Assembly: GCA_002682825.1 (NCBI GenBank)
Contig: NOKP01000020.1
Location: 1,178,001-1,242,000, forward strand
Source of the DNA: Neonectria sp. B-13
Lineage: Eukaryota; Ascomycota; Sordariomycetes; Hypocreales; Nectriaceae
Length of the DNA stretch: 64,000 nt
Direction: 5' to 3'
The translations under genes were made by a program, and so were the position numbers. This document shows, piece after piece, positions 54,600 through 64,000 of the stretch (position 1 is its first letter; every line of letters starts with the position of its first letter). The notes below the pieces were generated by a model. That model searched no databases. It was given only the letters and a program-made list of their open reading frames with translations, and was not told the DNA's origin.

Positions 54600-55826
54600 C
54601 TAATACCTTGACCTGCGTGATCCCTCTAACGCTCGTACATTCGATTCAGACAGAGACAGACGGGGATTGGGGTCCTGGTGTGCTCGCCCCCTTGCCGCTC
54701 CAACTCCGCCAGTCCCCCAGTTTGGAGAAGTACTCATGTCCTCCAGCCCAATTCCCGCTGCCCCAAATAAGGGCACCGAGTCTGGAAACGACAGGCTGAA
54801 GGGCACCCAGAACCTGTCGCACCAAATATGGGGAGCCCGATTTGCATTGAGCCAGTGCTCATCGCGCCCAAGTTCGGCAATCCTGTTGAGAATCCAGAAC
54901 ATGTCTGTCGCAAACATCGTCTGGTTCCGACCCCCAGAGTGCTCAAGCGCTCTGACGTATCCCTGGGCGAGCCGGTCCGCCAGGCCCGGGAGCGACAGCA
55001 CCGACGCGCGCGACCGACCGAGACGAATCTGGTCCATGTCCTCGAACCCTTCGTCGACGTACTTAACTCGGACTTGCCGGACGAGGCCATCGGGCATTGC
55101 AATCCCGAAGTGGTCTGGCTGCTCGGGGAATGTGTAAATCCCCTGTGCCTTGGCCCAGCCCCTAATGGCTTCTCGTGAGTGAGCTGGGCAGATGATACTC
55201 AGGTATGACGTCGTGCGGCCATCGAAGCCGTAATATTGCATGGCGGAGAGCCCGGAGACGACGTAAGGAATGTGGTCGAACAATTCGGACAGTCGAGTGA
55301 CGACTTCTCGTATAGTCGACCTGTCTAGTCGTTGATCATCTGTCCACGGGACGACCCTGGTGCTACTCGTCCTGTGACGACTGTGTCTTCTATGACTGGG
55401 CCTTCTAGTTGGAGGACTGGGTCTCCTAAACGGCGGCGGAAGGTGTTCAGGGGGTTTCTCAGGGTGTTCTACTTCCATATGCCGATACGGCTCATATGAA
55501 GGTCGGGGTGTGATAGGCCGAGGATATGCAGCCTGCTCAGAACACTCACTCGTGTCTGAATGGTGAGGCGAAGGTCGCCGAGGGCGACGTCTGTGACTGC
55601 GATCCGAACCAGTTCTCATGGTTTCGGTGGGGGTCCGCGTTTTACTCCGCGCTTGGCGGGACTGTGATGAGTATCGCGGTTGCGACGAGTATCGCGGTTG
55701 CGCTTGACGCGGTTGCGATGCGTATCGTGGGCGATGAAGCGATCTTCGAGGAGAGTCACTTCCTTGGGCCTTTTGGGGAGTACCGAAGAGGCCCAACACG
55801 GAATCGAGCCACGAGCCGAGCCCCAT
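54600..55826 (-). CDS. protein with Arg/Ser/Pro-rich N-terminus and unknown globular domain
   Basis: Single exon, 408 residues from ATG 55826 (MGLGSWLDSVLGLFG). Residues ~25-60 contain imperfect repeats (RYASQPRQAQPRYSSQPRYS). Residues ~60-165 are very basic and Pro/Ser/His-rich, likely disordered. The globular part (~170-320) includes LSELFDHIPYVVSGLSAMQY, then YGFDGRTTSYLSIICP, FPEQPDHFGIAMPDG and LPGLADRLAQGYVRALE. The GLSAMQYYGFDGRTT motif recalls nucleotidyltransferase-fold proteins (a small Gly-containing motif followed by strand and helices). The usual GS...DxD catalytic set is not clear, so this is only a hint. The C-terminus is low complexity. I do not recognise the family. Confidence 0.7.
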   Translation of the reverse strand: MGLGSWLDSVLGLFGTPQKAQGSDSPRRSLHRPRYASQPRQAQPRYSSQPRYSSQSRQARSKTRTPTETMRTGSDRSHRRRPRRPSPHHSDTSECSEQAAYPRPITPRPSYEPYRHMEVEHPEKPPEHLPPPFRRPSPPTRRPSHRRHSRHRTSSTRVVPWTDDQRLDRSTIREVVTRLSELFDHIPYVVSGLSAMQYYGFDGRTTSYLSIICPAHSREAIRGWAKAQGIYTFPEQPDHFGIAMPDGLVRQVRVKYVDEGFEDMDQIRLGRSRASVLSLPGLADRLAQGYVRALEHSGGRNQTMFATDMFWILNRIAELGRDEHWLNANRAPHIWCDRFWVPFSLSFPDSVPLFGAAGIGLEDMSTSPNWGTGGVGAARGRAHQDPNPRLSLSESNVRALEGSRRSRY

Positions 55827-56365
55827 GTTGCGTGGGTAAGTTATAGAGCGACCTAGAAGGCCCTAATTGTCGTGAGAGTCTTACGGGGGAAATTGGGTAC
55901 GTGTGAATGCTGTGTAAATATACTGAGTGGAAATTCGCAGGGGTCGAAATGTAGTCAAAACGCGTTCGAGTCTAGCGGTGAGCTGCAGAGCCCACAAAAG
56001 ACCAGCAAACAAGACTGTGCAGGACTTATAAAAGAAGGCAGGCGGAATTGAACATTTTCATTGTTCCTATGTATGATGAAGCTATTGCTTTGTTCGACAC
56101 GTGCAGGGATTTGTTCAGCTGTTTGCTGAATACGGCGCGACCCGTCTCGCACTAAAGCAGGGAGGCGTTCGGTCGCAGATGCGCCATAAAGGGGCGAATG
56201 AGAGACAGACCATGCCAGAATTAATGCCGTGGATACGATCGATCCTACCTCGTGCAAGAGTCCGTACACATGGCTGGGTCTCTAAATCGTCCGCTCCGAC
56301 CGACTCCAACGCCCCGTAATCTTACAAGTTCATTCCGAAGCATCGGCATATCCATTTCTCTGTAC
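55827..56365. other. intergenic spacer
   Basis: Promoter of the 408-residue gene and 3' end of the Rpn11 gene. Nothing else seen. Confidence 0.6.
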
Positions 56366-57515
56366 CTATAACTCCTCTTCCACATCCATATCTTCGCCGT
56401 TCGCTTGCCCCTTGGATCCCGCTGGGCCGTCCTTTTTCGGCATTGTCGCTTCTTTGTCAATCATCTGTCTCGATACCGACACGATGTTGTCTTCGATGAG
56501 CTCCTGGCCAACGTCTTCGAGATGCTTCTTCGGATCAAGCTTGCCGACATATCGGGTCTTGAGTTGCTCCTTAGTCAACTCAGTCTCCTCCTTTACGCGC
56601 TGCTCGTAGCCGTCAGCCAGGGTGACCAGGCGCTGGAGCTTGTCCTTGTTTTTTGACCCCTCGTGTCTGAAGTCATCCATCTCCAACGCCTCTGTCCAGA
56701 CATGCTTGTGTAGGTTCATCAGCATGTTTTCCTCAAGCGCCGTCTTGCGGTAGTCGATTGCGATCGAGTAGTAGTGTCGGTTTAGGCCGTGGATGAGAGC
56801 TTGAATTGAAGGCTTGTTCAGGTGACCCAAGTTGCTCGTGCTCTGACGGGGCTCTTGACCCATCATCAAAAGCTGAGGGTTGATAAGACGGAACGCATCG
56901 ATGACGACCTTGCCCTTGACTGACTGGATGGGATCGATAACGACGGCGACGGCTCGAGGGTTCAGCTGCTCGAACGATTGTTGGGTGTTGATATCAACCG
57001 ACGAAAGCCAGCAGCCAAAACCGGGATGGGAATGGTACCAGCCGACTACGGACTCAGGTCTATTCCGGATCAGTCAGTATAGGGCATCTTATCATCGCAG
57101 GGCAGCGTTCACATACCGTCCTGTTTGTCGCAACATGTCCATCATCTTGGTCTGGAAAACGGGATCGACGGCCTCGACACTAACACCGGTACCGCTTTGG
57201 GGCATGGCAAAAACATCCATAACCTTGACAGTGAAGTCGTCTACAAACTCTCCCAACATCAAGCCCATGACTTCCATGGGTACACCTGCGCGACCGTGCC
57301 GAAGCATCTTCAACAGCGCGAGGGAAGAAATATAAACAGTTTCGGAGTTGTCGATAAGGTTTGTGTTGTCCTGCAATTGTAACACATCAGCGCATGACTC
57401 GAGACAATCGTGTCGCCCAAGCAGAAGCTTGAATGGCTGGGGAAGAGCTTACCGTGCCGTGGGCAGCTCCAAGGCCCATGCCACCGCCGCCTAATAGGTT
57501 CCTGAAGCGCTCCAT
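56366..57515 (-). CDS. rpn11: 26S proteasome lid deubiquitinase Rpn11
   Basis: Exons 57515-57453, 57370-57117 and 57059-56366, 336 residues. The short first exon gives [21 protein letters not shown], a hallmark of Rpn11. The second join completes an Arg codon ([17 protein letters not shown]). The MPN+/JAMM zinc-metalloprotease motif is complete: Glu54, His115, His117 and Asp128 in [14 protein letters not shown], matching the human ligands with a two-residue shift. The C-terminal helices ([20 protein letters not shown]) dimerise with Rpn8 in the lid. Known role: removes ubiquitin chains from substrates committed to degradation; essential. The C-terminal tail ([17 protein letters not shown]) is acidic. 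It is divergent from the Rpd3-type deacetylase. Confidence 0.97.
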
Positions 57516-58124
57516 TATGCTGAAGATGATATGTAAAAGTCGAGCAGGGTGGGTGTTTGTAAGGGAGAGGGAATTCGGCGGAGATGGGGCGAGGGAGCTG
57601 TTGTTGCAGGGAGATGGTGGAAGGTAATGGTCTGGATCGGAGCTTGTGTTGTTAGGTGTTGACGACGCCAGTCCGGGAGCCTAGAAGCCACAGCTCATGA
57701 GCTTAGTCACGTCACGTGCAAGGATCATTGTGGCTGCGGTTCAGCCTCGTAAACAGACCTTGATTGCTTGATTACTGTCATCAGAAGTGGGGTACAGCTG
57801 TTTTGCGGCTGGACCAATGACGGCATATCCCGAACATCCATCTCACCTTGTTCTCAGCCTTGACGCACCAACGTTTATCCGCATTACACCCTGTTGGAGG
57901 TCTGTGGCGTTTCCTTCACACCCGCGCCTCTGTTGGTATACTTCCCGCTCTTGATCCTAGAAACTTCTCCCTGGCAATCCCACCACCCAGTGGATCATGT
58001 CAAGCTCCCTTTGACCTGATAGCGACTGGTTACATCGAAAAAGGAACATCTCGTCTCGAACGCTCACCATTTACTTCTCGATTTCCACCTCCCGGCCCGC
58101 GACACCAACCACCCAGCCGCAATC
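57516..58124. promoter_or_regulatory. shared divergent promoter of rpn11 and the Rpd3-type deacetylase
   Basis: 609 bp between the two start codons. It contains CACGTCACGTG-like sequence near 57706-57718 (TCACGTCACGTGC), a possible bZIP/bHLH (CACGTG) site. No Rpn4-type PACE element (GGTGGCAAA) was seen. Confidence 0.5.
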
Positions 58125-60304
58125 ATGGGTGACATCACGGTGAATCTCGGCTCGAATGCGCTCAATGGCTCATCGCCAAAGAAGGTCGCCTACTTCTACG
58201 ACTCTGACATCGGTAACTACGCATATGTCACCGGTCACCCCATGAAGCCCCATCGCATTCGCCTGGCGCATAGCTTAATCATGCAATACAACCTCTACCA
58301 GAAGATGGAAATCTACGTGAGTCGTACCGCATGGCCGCCAGCCAGAATCGCTGCTTACGATGCCCTGGCGCTGCCTTTTCTTTGCTAACGAGATGATAGC
58401 GTGCGAAACCTGCGACTAGAGGCGAAATGACCCAGTTTCACACGGACGACTACATCGACTTCCTTCAGAAGGTCACGCCCGACAACATGGACAGCTTCAT
58501 GCGCGAGCAGGGCAAGTACAACGTCGGCGATGATTGCCCAGTTTTCGATGGCCTGTTTGAGTTTTGCGGCATCAGCGCCGGTGGCAGCATGGAAGGCGCC
58601 GCGCGTTTGAACCGTCAAAAGTGCGACATTGCGATCAACTGGGCCGGAGGTCTTCACCACGCCAAGAAGTGTGAAGCAAGTGGCTTCTGCTACGTCAACG
58701 GTTTGTGATTGATTGCAAGCCTTTTTTGAATGCTATACTGACCAGCTCTCAGATATCGTCCTGGGAATCCTTGAACTCCTCCGGTTCAAGAAGCGAGTTC
58801 TCTACATCGATATCGACGTTCATCACGGCGACGGTGTTGAGGAAGCTTTTTATACAACCGATCGAGTCATGACTGTGTCTTTCCACAAATACGGCGAATA
58901 CTTTCCTGGAACTGGCGAACTTCGAGACACTGGCATCGGCCAGGGAAAGAACTACGCCGTCAACTTCCCGCTCCGCGACGGTATTACAGACGTTACGTAT
59001 AAGTCGATTTTCGAGCCGGTCATTGAAAACGTCATGAAGTTTTACCAGCCCGAGGCAGTTGTCTTGCAGTGTGGAGGAGACAGCTTGTCGGGTGACCGAT
59101 TGGGCTGCTTCAACTTGAGCATGGACGGCCACGCCAATTGCGTCAACTTTGTCAAGAGTTTCAACTTGCCCACACTGGTTCTAGGCGGTGGTGGTTACAC
59201 GATGCGAAACGTTGCCCGTACTTGGGCTTTCGAGACTGGAGTCCTTGTTGGACAGGAGATGGATCGCACTTTGCCGTACAACGAATATTACGAGGTATGC
59301 GATATCAGCCTCACCTCAAGAATTCTGCTAACCTTGCCAAGTACTATGCCCCTGATTTCGAACTGAATGTTCGATCCTCAAACATGGAAAACTCAAACAG
59401 CCGAGAGTATCTTGAGAAGATCACCGCCGCCGTCATTGACAACCTGCGACAAACTGGCCCGGTGCCCTCGGTCCAAATGCAAGATGTGCCCCGAAAGCCA
59501 TTTGGAGGAATGACAGACGAGGAGGAGGCTGAGCTCGACGACCTTGACGAAGACGAGAACAAGGACGTCCGGATGACCGAGCATCGATGGGAGAAACATG
59601 TTGTGAACGATGCCGAATTTGAAGCCAGTGACGATGACGAGATGGCTCGCAGCCATGGCGCAACACGACACACTGATAACAAGCGCCCCTTCACCGATTT
59701 CCGAAAAGGAGAGATGGAGGTCGACAGCAACGATGCCTCTCCTGTCCCCGGTACAAACGGCGCCGCAGTTGACGAGCCAGCCGTCGAGGAGACACACGAT
59801 ATCAACGACGATACCATCGAGGACATTTCAGCTCAGGAGCAGCACGAAAAGGAGCAGTCCGAGAAGGAGCATTCTGAAAAGGAACAGTCTGAGAAGGAGC
59901 AGTCTGAAAAGGTGTCTGAGAAGGAAGCTGAGAGGACAGACGATGCTACTCAGGAACCCGAGAAGAGCAACGTCGACGGCGATGGCGACATTGGAATGGA
60001 AGACTCTGCCCCTGTAGAAGCTACACCCACCATCAAGACGGAGGAAGTCGAGCCCGAGACAGCCCCTGAGGCAATGCCGGCCGAAACGCCAGCGCATGAC
60101 GAGCCCACTCCCAAGGATGCCACTCCTGAAGCAGCTGTCAAGGAGTCCGCATCGGAGCCCAAGCCTGCCGAGAACCCTTCAGAGCACACTGAGGCCTCGA
60201 ATGGAAAGCCCAAGGACGAGCAACCCGTGGATGCCATGGATGTCGACACCGAGAAGGACAAGCCGGAAGAGACGAAGGCAAAGAGTAAGAGCCCAGAAAA
60301 CTAG
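58125..60304 (+). CDS. rpd3: class I histone deacetylase, Rpd3 type
   Basis: Four exons: 58125-58316, 58400-58700, 58753-59294 and 59342-60304, 665 residues. The deacetylase domain covers ~20-390. Active-site residues are His150/His151 in GGLHHAKK, zinc ligands Asp186 and His188 in DIDVHHGDG, the [11 protein letters not shown] loop with the third Asp, and the Tyr of GGGGYTMRN. Exon 2 ends with a GTTTGT donor. The C-terminus is ~230 residues longer than yeast Rpd3's catalytic core, acidic, with EKEQSEK repeats (~515-545) and a Pro/Ala/Glu-rich tail ending AKSKSPEN; such extensions are known in filamentous-fungal RpdA and are needed for function in Aspergillus. Known role: catalytic subunit of Sin3-type co-repressor complexes in the nucleus. 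Confidence 0.96.
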
Positions 60305-61468
60305 CACAGCTTCTGAATCTGGTGGTCTGTTCGACATGCTGCCGGCCTTCAACACAAGTTGTTCCGGGCTTGTCCTCTCATGTTCATATTCAGAGCCCCG
60401 AGAGCGTCGACCTCTCAGGCTCTGATGGACAATATGTATCTATAGCGTTGGTAAGATGTGGCCTGAGGCGTTCCAGGCGTAGGATTACGGGCAGCAAGGG
60501 ACGAAAGACTAATCCTGAGAGGGGTGTGCCGTTCGGCTTCGTCCACTCGAGGGATTCTTCACGCCTTGCTTGAGGATTTTCTGTTTTAAGGTTTCAATCA
60601 TAGCGTATGGAATATAATTACATTCACCTTTGAACACATATCCTTCTCGGCTTTTCCGGACCTTCTGTGATGATGAGAGGGAGGTCATCAGTGGTGGAGG
60701 GGGAGGTCATCAGTGGCGGAGAGGTAGGTGAGTGTTTCATCATGACTCAACGGTCATTCGTAGGTGGTGCCGGGGAAGAGTATGACTAAGGTGCGATTGC
60801 TGCCTAACTCGGACCAAACACTGCTTATGGGTCTAATAAACTTCAGTATTCGTAAACTCAGGCAATCATCGGATGTTTGACTTTGAGCTTCAGGGTTGAG
60901 AGGAGTCACAAAACGTACCGTCCTCAGCGTTTAGGCTCGCCCATGTGAGCCGGTGGCAACCCTCCACTTCCCGACGCCAGTGAAAGGGAAGCGATTAATT
61001 CCAAGCGGTACGTACTGGCCGTCGTCCCCAACCCCACGTTTGTCTCGCTGGACCACAGCAGGGGCCTTTGCAGAGCAGCCACGGCCGAAGTTCATCCGGA
61101 CCAATTGGCTCCCCTGCCAGGCTGGCGCTCGTCCAGGCTAAGCAAGTACAAGCTCGACCTTTAGTTTGGCCTGCCTGCGGGGATCGAAAAATAATTATTC
61201 CCCAACTGCGATTATCCCACCTTCGTCCTTCGATCAACCCATTCCTCGCTTGCCTCACGACTCCCCACGGCCTGCCACGACTCCAATCTCTCTCGTCAAT
61301 GTAGCACCTACTTCCACGTTTATTCCACGCCCCCCTTGCGGCTCTCGCTGGCCCGTGACGTCCAATATTATCCTCCCTCTGGGGTTGCGTCCTCCTGCTT
61401 GACTCACCCCTCCATCCCGCCCGCCTATCCGTCGTCTCATCGCATCACCATCTCCCACGCCCGCCGCC
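60305..61468. other. intergenic spacer with promoter of RPC6
   Basis: No supportable gene. A 22-bp period direct repeat lies at 60681-60720. The last 250 bp are C/T-rich leader. Confidence 0.6.
60681..60720. repeat. two direct copies, 22-bp period
   Basis: GAGGTCATCAGTGGTGGA at 60681 and 60703 (second copy has C for T), in the 3' region of the deacetylase gene. Confidence 0.8.
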
Positions 61469-62681
61469 ATGCCGACCCCCGCCCCTCCCGCGGAAGGCGA
61501 TTCCGCCACGGCCAAGCTCTCCGTATGGAAAGAGGCCCTCTACGACCGCTGCCGCGAGTCTGGCGTCGACATGTTCTCGCAGGACGACCTGCTGCGCCTC
61601 GACGTCATCCCCAACAGGGACTTGATGCTGCTCGCCCGCGTCGTCCAGTCCCTCAGTGATGACAAGCTCTTCATCACCATGCGTGAGGCTTCGGGCCAGG
61701 TCCTGTGGAAGTGGCGCGATGCCCAGGAGGCGCACAAGTATGTTTGCGACAATCCGCTGCCTCCAAATCACATAGCTGACGGTCCATTTCCCTAGGTATA
61801 AGCAGTGCTCGACCGACGAACAGATCATGGTCTACTCCCTCATCGACGACTCCGGTGGCGACGGCATCTGGTCGCAAACCCTCCAGAGGCGCCTCAACAT
61901 GCACGATTCCGTCCTCAAGAACGCCCTCAAGCAGCTCCAGACCAAGGGCCTCATCGCCCCCTTCAAGAATGTCGAACACCCCAACAAGAAGATGTACATC
62001 AAGGCCTCCATCCGGCCCAGCGATCGCGCCACTGGAGGGCCCTGGTACACGGATCAGAACCTCGACGAGGCCTTCATTGAGGACCTGCAGCGAGTCGTCT
62101 TTGACTTCATCAAGCGCCAAAGCAGTTACCACAGCACCCATGGAGGCGGCGCCACCCGGTCTCAGGTGCCCAAGAAGGGCGTCGTCAACGGTGCCGTGGA
62201 CAAAGGAAAGAAGCGAGATGCTAGCCAACTGGAAGAGCCCCCCGCCAAGGCCGCCAAGACCTTCGTGAATGCGACGCCAAAGAAGGATGCCCTGCTACCA
62301 CTTCCCGCTGGTTACACGGCCTACCCCACCGTTCGCGAAATCGCCCGGCTCCTCTCCACCAGTGGTATCACCCACAACACCATCCTCTCCGAGGTCGACG
62401 TCAAGAAACTCATCGATGTGCTGGTGTGGGATAACCTCGTCGAGCCGGTCAAGGTTGCCGGAAAGGTAGGCTACCGTGTCGCCCGAATCGCCAAGCAGTC
62501 TACCGATAGCTGGGCTGGTCGAGAAGACCCCACGGGACGCGAAGGAGGTCCAGAGTCTTATATGAGCCCCTTCACAGAGGCGCCCTGCGGTCGTTGTCCC
62601 GTCTTTGAGCTATGTGAGGAGGGCGGACCCGTGGCCCCCAGCAATTGTGAGTACTTCCAGAGGTGGCTGGGGTTCGAATGA
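61469..62681 (+). CDS. rpc34: RNA polymerase III subunit RPC6 (Rpc34/RPC39)
   Basis: Exons 61469-61737 and 61796-62681, 384 residues; the join completes a Lys codon (EAHK/YKQCSTDEQ). Winged-helix domains: WH1 ~15-90, WH2 ~90-155 (QTLQRRLNMHDSVLKNALKQL) and WH3 ~280-340 (TVREIARLLSTSGITHNTIL). A variable basic linker (KKGVVNGAVDKGKKRD) lies between WH2 and WH3. The C-terminus holds four Cys (354, 357, 363, 374) in PCGRCPVFELC and SNCEYFQRWL. This matches the cubane iron-sulfur site reported for human RPC39, which is absent in some yeasts. Known role: part of the Rpc82-Rpc34-Rpc31 initiation subcomplex that contacts TFIIIB. The tRNA in this window would be one target of the enzyme. Confidence 0.95.
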
Positions 62682-63276
62682 AGCCCGCCACCGTCTGTCA
62701 AGTCTCTTTGCTTCCTGCAAACAAAACAACAGAGATCAAGTCCCCCAGCGTTGGAGGCAAACGGAAGTGAACATATGTGGCTACATACCTATATCCGGCG
62801 GAGAACGGAGTTTTGGATCTGGTCTTTATTTTCCCAGAGGGCATAGCAACGGCGCAGGCATAGAAAAGAAAATCAACACAAGACCCATGAGGTCACCCAG
62901 CGAGGTACCTAGGAAGGTAGTTAGCTACTTATGCATGGATGTTCACCATCCGTCACTGGCTTGGGCTTTTCCATCATCTCTACAATTATGTCTACAATCG
63001 TGGTGGAAGCATCGTCATGCGTGCAAACTACCGCTCCCCAAGGTTGAGAATATATGTCAAGTACCATGATGTCAGATCATCACAAGGCGTACGGAACTTT
63101 AGATTATGGAGGGGTTTGAATGGTTGACATTGTTCAGTAGCTAGCTTTTAAGGTAGACTTATGAATAACTAGCGACATTTGCTAGTCCTCGCCGAGGTTT
63201 TATGTCATGTACTTCCAGAATCCCATACCGCTTTTACTTGGTACATCAAGCAGCCATGCTAAGGAAGCATTTAGCT
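62682..63276. other. convergent intergenic spacer
   Basis: 3' regions of RPC6 (+) and cyclophilin (-). No gene seen. Confidence 0.6.
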
Positions 63277-63856
63277 CTACTCAGAGACACCAGATGCGAC
63301 AATCGTGGGCTTCTTCTTGTACTTGACGGTTCCGCTGCCGGAGCCAGTAGCCTCAAGAGCCTTGACGATGTCCAGGCCCTCCTGGTCAGCGACCTCGCCG
63401 AAGACGACGTGGCGGCCGTTAAGCCACGAGGTGACGACGGTGGTCACGAAGAACTGGGAGCCGTTGCTGTGAAAATATTTCATTAGTGACATGACACAAT
63501 ATGGGTCGGTCCGAGAGAGCTTACGTGTTGGGGCCAGCGTTGGCCATGGACAACAAACCGGGCTTGTCGTGCTTCAGGGTGAAGTTCTCGTCGGCGAACT
63601 TCTCGCCGTAGATGGACTTGCCACCAGTGCCCTAGAGGAATGTGAGCTGCTATTCATATTCGCACAGGGGTACGAGGGTGTCGTACGTTGCCACGGGTGA
63701 AGTCACCGCCCTGGAGCATGAACTCAGGGATGATTCGGTGGAAGGCAGAGCCAGCGTAGCCGAAGCCCTTCTCGCCGGTGCAGAGAGCCTTGAAGTTGGC
63801 GGCAGTCTTGGGGACAACATCATCGAAGAGGTTGAAGTTGATGCGGCCGGCCTGCT
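63277..63856 (-). CDS. cyclophilin A-type peptidyl-prolyl isomerase (5' end outside window)
   Basis: Three exons visible on the minus strand: about 63856 or 63851-63687, 63631-63525 and 63466-63277. The first coding exon, with the usual VFFDI start, lies beyond the right edge or in the last ~140 bp, which look like intron with a CTGAC branch. Visible motifs: [86 protein letters not shown] and GRHVVFGEV. The active-site residues of cyclophilin ([23 protein letters not shown] in SWLNGRHV) are all present. It would bind cyclosporin A. The left border depends on whether the acceptor is CACAG or GCAG. Known role: proline isomerisation in protein folding, cytosolic and often mitochondrial. Confidence 0.95.
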
Positions 63857-64000
63857 CTGTGCGGGTGGAAGAAACACGTCAGTTCAGGTTCGTCAACAAG
63901 AGATGGCTTTGCGGTAAGAACGCGAGTGAGGGGTCGTCATGTCAACATGACAAATACCGCGACAACGAGGGCAGAGTGCGGTATTGACGCATGATAACAT

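Noticed and set aside
59138..59341. Separate gene overlapping the third intron of the deacetylase
   Set aside because: The frame before 59342 is out of phase with the deacetylase exon and only reads through the intron; the spliced model gives the conserved [13 protein letters not shown].

Overview
The window reads as nuclear DNA of a filamentous ascomycete (Pezizomycotina, most likely a Sordariomycete). The evidence is short introns with GTRNGT donors and YAG acceptors, an intron-containing tRNA, long gene-free leaders, and a gene set of fungal type. That set includes a forkhead regulator, cactin, an X325/Bim1-like copper protein, a cutinase, an Srk/Rck2-like kinase, Rpn11, an Rpd3-type deacetylase, Pol III subunit RPC6 and cyclophilin. 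I support 21 protein-coding genes (one cut by the right edge), one degraded or interrupted gene and one tRNA. Exon joins were worked out by hand from frame and splice consensus.

Layout. 1-3.3 kb: no gene. 3.3-5.3 kb (-): forkhead factor. 7.5-9.3 kb (-): cactin, with two tiny terminal exons. 9.53-9.62 kb (-): tRNA-Ile(AAT). 11.2-11.9 kb (+): GPI-anchored X325/Bim1-like copper protein. 12.3-14.2 kb (-): serine/threonine kinase. 16.5-17.7 kb (+): acidic unknown protein. 18.6-19.5 kb (+): secreted GPI-type unknown. 19.7-21.7 kb (-) and 22.2-24.2 kb (+): a divergent pair of serine hydrolases, one TAP-like and membrane-anchored, one S9-type peptidase. 25.5-26.9 kb (+): FAD amine oxidase. 27.3-28.4 kb (-): class II aldolase-like protein with a mitochondrial-type leader. 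29-30.1 kb (-): four-span membrane protein. 32.3-34.4 kb (+): 700-residue secreted unknown. 35.1-36.0 kb (+): DUF1275 membrane protein. 37.8-39.5 kb (+): MFS anion/vitamin-type transporter. 39.5-42.3 kb: AT-richer stretch holding one kinase-like protein whose HRD aspartate is Asn.

41.1-45.5 kb is the longest gene-free interval and ends in the long leader of the Srk/Rck2-like kinase (45.5-47.8 kb, +). 48.7-51.3 kb (-): 844-residue 'ipa'-type unknown. 51.7-52.35 kb (-): CHORD-like zinc-binding gene apparently broken by an in-frame TGA. 53.2-54.1 kb (+): cutinase-family esterase. 54.6-55.8 kb (-): unknown protein with an Arg/Ser/Pro-rich N-terminus. 56.4-57.5 kb (-): Rpn11, divergent from the Rpd3-type deacetylase (58.1-60.3 kb, +). 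61.5-62.7 kb (+): RPC6. 63.3 kb to the edge (-): cyclophilin, first exon outside the window.

The right third (45-64 kb) is dominated by conserved housekeeping and signalling genes. The middle (11-40 kb) is rich in secreted, membrane and catabolic proteins. I do not see a biosynthetic gene cluster, a transposase, a CRISPR array or viral genes. The observations most worth follow-up are the interrupted CHORD-like gene, the HRD-lacking kinase in its AT-rich setting, the uncharacterised 700-residue secreted protein, and a 19-bp perfect inverted repeat near 31.7 kb.
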